The notes under the pieces were generated by a model. It was not told the origin of the DNA and did not search any database. It saw only the letters and a list, made by a program, of their open reading frames with translations. The translations under genes were made by a program, and so were the position numbers. From contig OZ038314.1 of assembly GCA_964035775.1 (NCBI GenBank), forward strand, positions 7,046,154 through 7,110,153: a DNA stretch of 64,000 bases, in the 5' to 3' direction. This document shows, one piece after another, positions 25,383 to 37,300 of the stretch. Numbering within the stretch: position 1 is the first letter of the stretch; each line of letters opens with the position of its first letter. This DNA comes from Osedax frankpressi (taxonomy: Eukaryota; Annelida; Polychaeta; Sabellida; Siboglinidae).

Positions 25383-28300
25383 ATGGATTTCTGTGGAATT
25401 CCATCTTACGGGTCTGAGAATGTCGATGCTGAAATGGTCCGTATAATTACCAGCGGTAGAATAATCTTATTTAAATTATATAATTCTTATTTGGAATACC
25501 GGAATATATAATTATAATTATATTATTTATTATTAGTTGTTAAACCTAACCATTACATCTCTTATATGGCGAATTTGGTATTATATATATTACAAATATT
25601 TCGTATGAATTGTAACTGATAACAAAAGTATTGAAGTATATTCAATATATAATATAGTAATAATATATAATAAGCTCAAATTCAATGAATTGTATTTATA
25701 ATAATAATTTTTCAATTTTTATAAATACATTCTTTATGTTTATTTATTGATTATATGAGATTATTCTCTTGTAACATATTTTGTATGTTATACATATTTA
25801 GATTAACAACTATTAACTATTTATATGACATTTGTAATTGAATATTTAATTTAATTTCAGATATTGAAAAGAAATATTTTTTCAATCAACAATTTCACTT
25901 GTTTGTAGCATTTAGTTAATCAATTGAACATAAAACTTTGTTAAATATTTAATATTTTACAAATTAGTTAAATTTAGCTTAATAAGGACAGATATATAAA
26001 TGATTTCAAATAAATATTAATTCATTTGAGGTTTTGATTATGAAATCTGTTAAAATATAATACAATATTGTTTTATAAGAATATTAATTTATACATTAAA
26101 TTACCAATTTAGCTACTAATTTCATAGAAAACGACTACCCAAGAATTCAACAATCTAGTTAGTTCTAATTTGAAATTTACATAATTATAGAAATGATTTC
26201 CTATTAAATGTATTGAATATTCCTATTTATTAGTAATATAATATTGAATTATTTGCTATAACATGCCTCCATCCTACTTTATATGATATGCTAATTACTG
26301 AATACTAATTAGTATAGGTAATTATTGATAATTAGTTACACTAATGTGTAGTAATGGTTACGTAATGCATTACCTATAGCACTGGCCATGTTTATACACT
26401 ATTCTATACACTGTTATATACACTGATCTATACACTATTCTATACACTGTTCTATACACTGTTCTATACACTATTCTATAAACTATTCTATACACTGTTC
26501 TATACACTGTTCTATACACTGTTCTATACACTATTCTATACACTGTTCTATACACTGTTCTATACACTGTTCTATACACTGTTCTATACACTATTCTATA
26601 CACTGTTCTATACACTATTCTATACACTGTTCTATAGACTGTTCTATACACTGTTCTATACACTATTCTATACACTTTTCTATACACTATTCTATACACT
26701 GTTCTATACACTGTTCTATACACTGTTCTATACACTGTTCTATACACTATTCTATACACTGTTCTATACACTGTTCTATACACTGTTCTATACACTATTC
26801 TATACACTGTTCTATACAGTGTTCTATACACTGTTCTATACACTGTTCTATACACTATTCTATACACTGTTCTATACACTATTCTATACACTATTCTATA
26901 CACTGTTCTATACACTGTTCTATACACTGTTCTATACACTATTCTATACGCTGTTCTATACACTGTTCTATACGCTGTTCTATACGCTGTTCTATACACT
27001 GTTCTATACACTGTTCTATACACTGTTCTATACACTGTTCTATACACTGTTCTATACACTGTTCTATACACTATTCTATACACTATTCTATACACTATTC
27101 TATACACTGTTCTATACACTGTTCTATACACTATTCTATACACTGTTCTATACACTGTTCTATACACTGTTCTATACACTGTTCTATACACTGTTCTATA
27201 CACTGTTCTATACACTGTTCTATACACTGTTCTATACACTATTCTATACACTGATCTATACTCTGTTCTATACACTGTTCTATACACTGTTCTATACACT
27301 ATTCTATACACTGTTCTATACACTGTTCTATACACTGTTCTATACACTATTCTATACACTGTTCTATACACTGTTCTATACACTGTTCTATACACTGTTC
27401 TATACACTGTTCTATACACTGTTCTATACACTGTTCTATACACTGTTCTATACACTATTCTATACACTGTTCTATACACTGTTCTATACACTGTTCTATA
27501 CACTATTCTATACACTGTTCTATACACTATTCTATACACTATTCTATACACTGTTCTATACACTGTTTATACATTATCCCGTATCCTTTACGCCATGTCG
27601 TCTATTTTCAATATTTCCTTTAACAGTTTTTAAAGACGACTACGAAGATGTTAATTTTTGTGAGAAAGTAAGTCACCGAATTAATTAATAAAACTTATTT
27701 CTTATACTAATTTACAGTAGCAATCGATATGCATACGATATATATCTATACTATACTATAGTATAGTATAGCATACTATACTATAGTACGCTAGTACTAT
27801 AGTACGCTAGTACTATAGTACGCTAGTACTATAGTACGCTCAGCAAACAATACACCCAGACAGTCGTTTGTTTTTACGCTACTGAATATTTATATGTAGT
27901 TTACGTATGTAAATTCGCCAACATACCACATGGTATTACCAACTGCGCCGATCCCGAGTACAAGGAGTTTACTCGCCGATCCCGAATACCCGCCGCAAAT
28001 ACATCTACCCCGACCTCTCATTGACCCTACTCCGCGTTCTATCGTTATCGTATAGATTGTCCTAGGGCGCAACTCAACCGGGAACCGCTCGCCTTACCTA
28101 ACATTCGTACAAAACGCGCTCCAGGTGCTCGTCGAGGACAGCCTAGTAACTCACGTGCTAGCCGACGAGCTCCACGACCAACCCTCGACACCGGTTGCCG
28201 TTGACGACGCGAAACAAAAGTATGTAACCCAAACCCTGGATCTCCAGTAGAGAGTAATTACTTTTTACTAATTACTTTCTACTTAAAGCTAATTATGTGA

Positions 28301-31300
28301 GTTTCATAATCGTTGGACATTCTCTTTATCTTTATTGCGGAATGTCCATTATTCTTTATTCCGACACCCACTTCCTCTTAACCATGTGCTCATTATAATA
28401 TTGCTTTGACCTATACAAGTGTACCATAATAATACAAACTGTATATAAGACAGAATAACATATTAAATAACCAATAATTAGTTTACATTTATATTGACAA
28501 TAAATATCTATAGGTTTTATAGATATGCAAATGTTATGTATTAAATTGGGGGTATATATTGGGCATTATAGTGGTTAATTTAAAAGGATTTAAATAACCA
28601 TATCCAAGTTAAATGTTTTTATAAATTAATGATGATAAATATAAATATTTTATATACAAACATTATTTACAAAAATCAGATTATCTCTGTATAACTAGTG
28701 GTAATATATGCTGTGTATTATAATGTAGACTTTATTTACCTAGGAGACAACATAATTCATATAACTAATTAATATAACTTTATCTTCTTAATAAAACTTC
28801 ATAAATATAAACATTTTTTTAATAGTTCATTGAAAATTGTATACAATTTTAATAATGATTTCGTTTCCGAAGTATGTAGTTAGTGTTATATTTGGTAAAT
28901 AGATTGCATGAATACACATGTGTTTTGTATAAGCCTATATTTATTAACTATATTAACATTGGTTATAATGACTCAAGAAGTATTAATAGAAGAAAATATT
29001 ACAATATCATTTATATATTATATTAGAATTATTATATTTGAATCCATTCTTATTTTGAAGTTTATATATATTATTGTAATTATAAATTTTATTATCTAAT
29101 TAATAAAATAATTCATTCTATTATTTTAACCAATTTTAATTAAATATAACATATTATATATTATATAAAAAAATTAAAATTGTGTTTCGTTTTGTAAATC
29201 TTTAAACTTTTATTTGGTATTCATTTTGTTTATAATCATTATTTTTATATAATTTTTTATTAAAAATGGACTCTCTTTAAAAAAAACTAAAATTGTATCA
29301 ATTAATTGGCAAATAATATACATTTTGATTATCAATAAAGTTATTAGATTTAGTTACTATTATTCTTGGTAATGTAAAATATAAAGCAACAAATATAAAA
29401 TCTAAATAATTATTGTAGATTTGATATTTAAATGATTCTCAATATTTGTAAAATGTTGATTTTAGCTTTTTACATACATTATAGATGTGTAAATATTAAA
29501 AAGATTGTCAAAGTTTTTAAAAGCATCATTTGTTATTTAACTAGATATAGGATATTTAGTTGTGTGACTCATAATAAGGCGAAAATAACAGTTTACTATA
29601 TGTGTCTGTTTTATTATAAATAGCCTTGCTATTGTTCACAGAATACCAGATAATCTCATGGTAAACATGAACTCACTAGGTACAGTTGCTCCATCTGCCA
29701 TAAGACCTACTGTACCCAGCAGTCCCTGGGTGTTCATGGCCGCTCACACCGGGGCGAGAGAAGATTTGAGTGTGCGGAGTGTGGAAAAGCTTTTATTACC
29801 GCTGGAAACCTCAAGGCTCACAGGAGAGTGCATAGCGGTTAGCGGGGTTTAGGGAGTATGGGCCCCACTGTGGGAGATATGGGTGGAGTTGAGATTATTA
29901 GGGAGGATGGTAGGAAGGAAAGGGTAGGGAGGTAGTGGTAGGGATGTAATGGGAGGGAAGTAATGGGAAGGAGGTAGTGGTAAGGAGGTAGTGGTAGGGA
30001 GGTAGTGGTAGGGAGGTAGTGGTAGGGTGGTAGTGGTAGGGAGGTAGTGGTAGGGTGGTAATGGTAGGGAGGTAGTGGGAGGAAGGTAGTAGTAGGGAGG
30101 TAGTGGTAGGGAGGTAATTGTAGGGATGTAATGGTAGGGAGGTCGTGGGAGGGAGGTAGTGGTAGGGTGGTAGTATTAGGGAGGTAGTGGTAGGGAGGTA
30201 GTAGTAGGGAGGTAGTGGTAGGGAGGTAGTAGTAGGGAGGTAGTGGTAGGGAGGTAATTGTAGGGATGTAATGGTAGGGAGGTAGCGGGAGGGAGGTAGT
30301 GGTAGGGTGGTAGTAGTAGGGAGGTAGTGGGAGGAAGGTAGTAGTAGGGAGGTAGTGGTAGGGAGGTAATAGTAAGAAGGTAGTAGTAGGGAGGTAGTGG
30401 GAGGAAGGTAGTAGTAGGGAGGTAGTGGTAGGGAGGTAGTGGTAGGGAGGTAGTAGTAGGGAGGTAATTGTAGAGATGTAATGGTAGGGAGGTAGTGGGA
30501 GGGAGGTAGTGGTAGGGTGGTAGTAGTAGGGAGGTAGTGGTAGGGAGGTAGTAGTAGGGAGGTAGTGGTAGGGAGGTAATTGTAGGGATGTAATGGTAGG
30601 GGGATAGTGGGAGGGAGGTAGTGGTAGGGTGGTAGTAGTAGGGAGGTAGTGGTAGGGAGGTAATAGTAAGAAGGTAGTAGTAGGGAGGTAGTGGGAGGAA
30701 GGTAGTAGTAGGGAGGTAATGGGAAGGAGGTAATTGTAGGGATATAATGGTAGGGGGATAGTGGGAGGGAGGTAGTGGTAGGGTGGTAGTAGTAGGGAGG
30801 TAGTGGGAGGAAGGTAGTAGTAGGGAGGTAGTGGTAGGGAGGTAATTGTAGGGATATAATGGTAGGGGGATAGTGGGAGGGAGGTAATGGTAGGGAGGTA
30901 GTGGGAGGGAGGTAATGGTAGGGAGGTAATGGTAGGGAGGTAATGGTAGGGAGGTAATGGGAGGGAGGTAGTGTTAGGGAGGTAGTGGTAGGGAGGTAAT
31001 GGGAGTCAGGTAGTGGTAGGGAAGTAGTGGTAGGGAGGTAGTAGTAGGGAGGTAGTAGTAGGGAGGTAGTAGTAGGGAGGTAGTGGGAGGAAGGTAGTGG
31101 TAAGAAGGTAGTAGTAGGGAGGTAGTGGGAGGAAGGTAGTGGTAGGGAGGTAATTGTAGGGATGTAATGGTAGGGAGGTAGTGGTAAGAAGGTAGTAGTA
31201 GGGAGGTAATGGGAGGAAGGTAGTGGTAGGGAGGTAATTGTAGGGATATAATGGTAGGGGGATAGTGGGAGGGAGGTAGTGGTAGGGAGGTAATTGTAGG

Positions 31301-34300
31301 GATGTAATGGTAGGGAGGTAGTGGTAAGAAGGTAGTAGTAGGGAGGTAGTGGGAGGAAGGTAGTAGTAGGGAGGTAGTGGTAGGGAGGTAATTGTAGGGA
31401 TATAATGGTAGGGGGATAGTGGGAGGGAGGTAATGGTAGGGAGGTAGTGGTAGGGAGGTAATGGGAGTCAGGTAGTGGTAGGGAAGTAGTGGTAGGGAGG
31501 TAGTAGTAGGGAGGTAGTAGTAGGGAGGTAGTAGTAGGGAGGTAGTAGTAGGTAGGTAGTAGTAGGGAGGTAGTGGGAGGAAGGTAGTGGTAAGAAGGTA
31601 GTAGTAGGGAGGTAGTGGGAGGAAGGTAGTGGTAGGGAGGTAATTGTAGGGATGTAATGGTAGGGAGGTAGTGGTAAGAAGGTAGTAGTAGGGAGGTAGT
31701 GGGAGGAAGGTAGTGGTAGGGATGTAATGGTAGGGAGGTAGTGGGAGGGAGGTAGTGGGAGGGAGGTAGTAGTAGGGAGATAATGGGAGGGAGGGAGGTA
31801 GTTGTAGGGAGGTAATGGTAGGGAGGTAATTGTAGGGATGTAATGGTAGGGAGGTAGTGGTAAGAAGGTAGTAGTAGGGAGGTAATGGGAGGAAGGTAGT
31901 GGTAGGGAGGTAATTGTAGGGATGTAATGGTAGGGAGGTAGTGGGAGGGAGGTAGTGGTAGGGAGGTAGTGGGAGGGAGGTAGTAGTAGGGAGATAATGG
32001 GAGGGAGGGAGGTAGTGATAGGGAGGTAGTGGTAGGGAGGTAATTGTAGGGATGTAATGGTAGGGAGGTAATTGTAGGGATGTAATGGTAGGGAGGTAGC
32101 GGGAGGGAGGTAGTGGTAGGGAGGTAGTGGGAGGGAGGTAGTAGTAGGGAGATAATGTGATGGAGGGAGGTAGTGGTAAGGAGGTAGTGGTAGGGAGGTA
32201 ATTGTAGGGATGTAATGGTAGGGAGGTAATTGTAGGGATGTAATGGTAGGGAGGTAGCGGGAGTGAGGTAGTGGTAGGGTGGTAGTAGTAGGGAGGTAGT
32301 GGGAGGAAGGTAGTAGTAGGGAGGTAGTGGTAGGGAGGTAGTACTAGGGAGGTAATGGTAGGGAGGTAATTGTAGGGATGTAATGGTAGGGAGGTAATTG
32401 TAGGGAGGTAGTAGTAGGGAGGTAGTAGTAGGGAGGTAGTGGGAGGAAGGTAGTAGTAGGGAGGTAGTGGTAGGGAGGTAGTAGTAGGGAGGTAGTAGTA
32501 GGGAGATAGTAGTAGGGAAGTAGTGGTAGGGAGGTAGTGGGAGGGAGGTAGTAGTAGGGAGATAATGGGAGGGAGGGAGGTAGTGGTAGGGAGGTAGTAG
32601 TAGGGAGGTAGTAGTAGGGAGGTAGTGGTGGGTAGGTAATGGTAGGGAGGTAGTGGTAGGGAGGTAGTGGTAGGGAGGTAGTGGGAGGAAGGTAGTAGTA
32701 GGGAGGTAGTGGTAGGGAGGTAGTAGTAGGGAGGTAATGGTAGGGAGGTAATTGTAGGGATGTAATGGTAGGGAGGTAATTGTAGGGAGGTAATAGTAGG
32801 GAGGTAGTAGTAGGGAGGTAGTGGGAGGAAGGTAGTAGTAGGGAGGTAGTAGTAGGGAGGTAGTGGTAGGAAGGTAGTAGTAGGGAGGTAGTAGTAGGGA
32901 GATAGTAGTAGGGAAGTAGTGGTAGGGAGGTAGTGGGAGGGAGGTAGTAGTAGGGAGATAATGGGAGGGAGGGAGGTAGTGGTAGGGAGGTAGTAGTAGG
33001 GAGGTAGTAGTAGGGAGGTAGTGGTGGGGAGGTAGTGGTGGGGAGGTAGTGGTGGGGAGGTAATGGGAGGGAGGTAGTGGAGGGGAGGTAGTGGTGGGGA
33101 GGTAGTGGGATGGAGGTAGTGGTAGTGAGGTAGTGGTAGGGAGGTAGTGGGAGGGAGGTAGTGGTGGGGATGTAAAGGTAGGTAGGTAATGGGAGGGAGG
33201 TAATGGGAGAGAGGTAGTGGTGGGGATGTAAAGGTAGGTAGGTAATGGGAGGGAGGTAATGGGAGGGAGGTAGTGGTGGGGAGGTAATGGGAGGGAGGTA
33301 GTGGTGGGGAGGTAATGGGAGGGAGGTAGTGGTGGGGAGGTAGTGGTGGGGAGGTAGTGGTGGGGATGTAATTGTAGGGAGGTAGTGGGAGGGAGGTAGT
33401 GTTAGGGAGGTAGTGGTGGGGAGGTAGTGGTGGGGAGGTAATGGGAGGGAGGTAGTGGGAGGGAGGTAGTGGTAGGGAGGTAGTGGTAGTGAGGTAGTGG
33501 TAGGGAGGTAGTGGTGGGGAGGTAGTGGTGGGGAGGTAGTGGTGGGGATGTAATTGTAGGGAGGTAGTGGGAGGGAGGTAGTGTTAGGGAGGTAGTGGTG
33601 GGGAGGTAGTGGTGGGGAGGTAATGGTAGGGAGGTAGTGGGAGGGAGGTAGTGGGATGGAGGTAGTGTTAGGGAGGTAATGGTAGGGAGGTAGTGGTGGG
33701 GAGGTAGTGGTGGGGATGTAATTGTAGGGAGGTAGTGGGAGGGAGGTAGTGTTAGGGAGGTAGTGGTGGGGAGGTAGTGGTGGGGAGGTAATGGTAGGGA
33801 GGTAGTAGTAGGGAGGTAGTGGGAGGAAGGTAGTGGTAAGAAGGTAGTAGTAGGGAGGTAGTGGGAGGAAGGTAGTGGTAGGGAGGTAATTGTAGGGAGG
33901 TAGTGGTAAGCAGGTAGTAGTAGGGAGGTAGTGGGAGGAAGGTAGTGGTAGGGATGTAATGGTAGGGAGGTAGTGGGAGGGAGGTAGTGGTAGGGAGGTA
34001 GTGGGAGGGAGGTAGTAGTAGGGAGATAATGGGAGGGAGGGAGGTAGTGATAGGGAGGTAGTGGTAGGGAGGTAATTGTAGGGATGTAATGGTAGGGAGG
34101 TAATTGTAGGGATGTAATGGTAGGGAGGTAGCGGGAGGGAGGTAGTGGTAGGGAGGTAGTGGGAGGGAGGTAGTAGTAGGGAGATAATGTGATGGAGGGA
34201 GGTAGTGGTAAGGAGGTAGTGGTAGGGAGGTAATTGTAGGGATGTAATGGTAGGGAGGTAATTGTAGGGATGTAATGGTAGGGAGGTAGCGGGAGTGAGG

Positions 34301-37300
34301 TAGTGGTAGGGTGGTAGTAGTAGGGAGGTAGTGGGAGGAAGGTAGTAGTAGGGAGGTAGTGGTAGGGAGGTAGTACTAGGGAGGTAATGGTAGGGAGGTA
34401 ATTGTAGGGATGTAATGGTAGGGAGGTAATTGTAGGGAGGTAGTAGTAGGGAGGTAGTAGTAGGGAGGTAGTGGGAGGAAGGTAGTAGTAGGGAGGTAGT
34501 GGTAGGGAGGTAGTAGTAGGGAGGTAGTAGTAGGGAGATAGTAGTAGGGAAGTAGTGGTAGGGAGGTAGTGGGAGGGAGGTAGTAGTAGGGAGATAATGG
34601 GAGGGAGGGAGGTAGTGGTAGGGAGATAATGGGAGGGAGGGAGGTAGTGGTAGGGAGGTAGTAGTAGGGAGGTAGTAGTAGGGAGATAGTAGTAGGGAAG
34701 TAGTGGTAGGGAGGTAGTGGGAGGGAGGTAGTAGTAGGGAGTTAATGGGAGGGAGGGAGGTAGTGGTAGGGAGGTAGTAGTAGGGAGGTAGTAGTAGGGA
34801 GGTAGTGGTGGGTAGGTAATGGTAGGGAGGTAGTGGTAGGGAGGTAGTGGTAGGGAGGTAGTGGGAGGAAGGTAGTAGTAGGGAGGTAGTGGTAGGGAGG
34901 TAGTAGTAGGGAGGTAATGGTAGGGAGGTAATTGTAGGGATGTAATGGTAGGGAGGTAATTGTAGGGAGGTAATAGTAGGGAGGTAGTAGTAGGGAGGTA
35001 GTGGGAGGAAGGTAGTAGTAGGGAGGTAGTAGTAGGGAGGTAGTGGTAGGAAGGTAGTAGTAGGGAGGTAGTAGTAGGGAGATAGTAGTAGGGAAGTAGT
35101 GGTAGGGAGGTAGTGGGAGGGAGGTAGTAGTAGGGAGATAATGGGAGGGAGGGAGGTAGTGGTAGGGAGGTAGTAGTAGGGAGGTAGTGGTGGGGAGGTA
35201 GTGGTGGGGAGGTAGTGGTGGGGAGGTAGTGGTGGGGAGGTAGTGGTGGGAAGGTAATGGGAGGGAGGTAGTGGAGGGGAGGTAGTGGTAGGGAGGTAGT
35301 GGTAGTGAGGTAGTGGTAGGGAGGTAGTGGGAGGGAGGTAGTGGAGGGGAGGTAATGGGAGGGAGGTAATGGGAGGGAGGTAGTGGTGGGGAGGTAATGG
35401 GAGGTAGGTAATGGTAGGGAGGTAGTGTTAGGGAGGTAGTGTTAGGGAGGTAGTGGTGGTGAGGTAGTGGTGGGGAGGTAATGGTAGGTAGGTAGTGGTG
35501 GGGATGTAAAGGTAGGTAGGTAATGGGAGGGAGGTAATGGGAGGGAGGTAGTGGTGGGGAGGTAATGGGAGGGAGGTAGTGGTGGGGAGGTAATGGGAGG
35601 GAGGTAGTGGTGGGGAGGTAGTGGTGGGGATGTAATTGTAGGGAGGTAGTGGGAGGGAGGTAGTGTTAGGGAGGTAGTGGTGGGGAGGTAGTGGTGGGGA
35701 GGTAATGGTGGGGAGGTAATGGTAGGGAGGTAGTGGGAGGGAGGTAGTGGGAGGGAGGTAGTGGTAGTGAGGTAGTGGTAGGGAGGTAGTGGTGGGGAGG
35801 TAGTGGTGGGGAGGTAGTGGTGGGGATGTAATTGTAGGGAGGTAGTGGGAGGGAGGTAGTGGTGGGGAGGTAGTGGTGGGGAGGTAATGGTAGGGAGGTA
35901 GTGGGAGGGAGGTAGTGGGAGGGAGGTAGTGGGAGGGAGGTAGTGTTAGGGAGGTAATGGTAGGGAGGTAGTGGTGGGGAGGTAGTGGTGGGGAGGTAGT
36001 GGTGGGGATGTAATTGTAGGGAGGTAGTGGGAGGGAGGTAGTGTTAGGGAGGTAGTGGTGGGGAGGTAGTGGTGGGGAGGTAATGGTAGGGAGGTAGTGG
36101 GAGGGAGGTAGTGGGAGGGAGGTAGTGTTAGGGAGGTAATGGTAGGGAGGTAGTGGTAGGGAGGTAGTGGTGGGGATGTAATGGTAGGGAGGTAGTGGGA
36201 GGGAGGTAGTGGGAGGGAGGTAGTGGGAGGGAGGTAGTGTTAGGGAGGTAATGGTAGGGAGGTAGTGGTGGGGAGGTAGTGGTGGGGATGTAATTGTAGG
36301 GAGGTAGTGGGAGGGAGGTAGTGTTAGGGAGGTAGTGGTGGGGAGGTAGTGGTGGGGAGGTAATGGTAGGGAGGTAGTGGGAGGGAGGTAGTGGGAGGGA
36401 GGTAGTGTTAGGGAGGTAGTGGTAGGGAGGTAGTGGTAGTGAGGTAGTGGTAGGGAGGTAGTGGTGGGGAGGTAGTGGTGGGGAGGTAGTGGTGGGGATG
36501 TAATTGTAGGGAGGTAGTGGGAGGGAGGTAGTGGTGGGGAGGTAGTGGGAGGGAGGTAGTGGTAGGGAGGTAATGGTAAGGAGGTAATGGGAGGGAGGTA
36601 GTGGTGGGGAGGTAGTGGAAGGGAGGTAATGGTGGGGAGGTAGTGGTAGGGAGGTAGTGGTAGGGAGGTAGTGGTGGGAAGGTAGTGGGAGGGAGGTAGT
36701 GGTAGGGAGGTAATGGGAGGGAGGTAGTGGTGGGGAGGTAATGGGAGGGAGGTAGTGGTGGGGAGGTAGTGGTAGGGAGGTAGTGGTAGGGAGGTAGTGG
36801 TGGGGAGGTAGTGGGAGGGAGGTAGTGGTAGGGAGGTAATGGGAGGGAGGTAGTGGTGGGGAGGTAATGGTAGGGAGGTAGTGGTGGGGAGGTAATGGGA
36901 GGGAGGCAGTGGTGGGGAGGTAATGGGAGGGAGGTAGTGGTGGGGAGGTAATGGGAGGGAGGTAGTGGTGGGGAGGTAATGGTAGGGAGGTAGTGGGAGG
37001 GAGGTAGTGGTGGGGAGGTAGTGGGAGGGAGGTAGTGGGAGGGAGGTAGTGGTAGGGAGGTAATGGGAGGGAGTTAATGGTGTGGAGGTAATGGGAGGGA
37101 GGTAGTGGTGGGGAGGTAATGGGAGGGAGGTAGTGGTAGTGAGGTAGTGGTGGGGAGGTAGTGGTGGGGAGATAGTGGTGGGGAGGTAATGGTAGGGAGG
37201 TAGTGGGAGGGAGGTAGTGGTGGGGAGGTAGTGGGAGGGAGGTAGTGGGAGGGAGGTAGTGGTAGGGAGGTAATGGGAGGGAGGTAGTGGTGGGGAGGTA

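Noticed and set aside
26370-27688. Frames of 397 codons (-) and 289 codons (+) with YRTV and LFYT repeats
   Set aside because: They are translations of a 12-bp tandem repeat. Only the last residues of the plus frame coincide with a real exon (27627-27667).
28908-29623. Two 63-codon hydrophobic frames upstream of the zinc-finger exon
   Set aside because: AT-rich DNA gives Ile/Tyr/Phe-rich frames by chance; they lie in an intron and lack splice-phase links.
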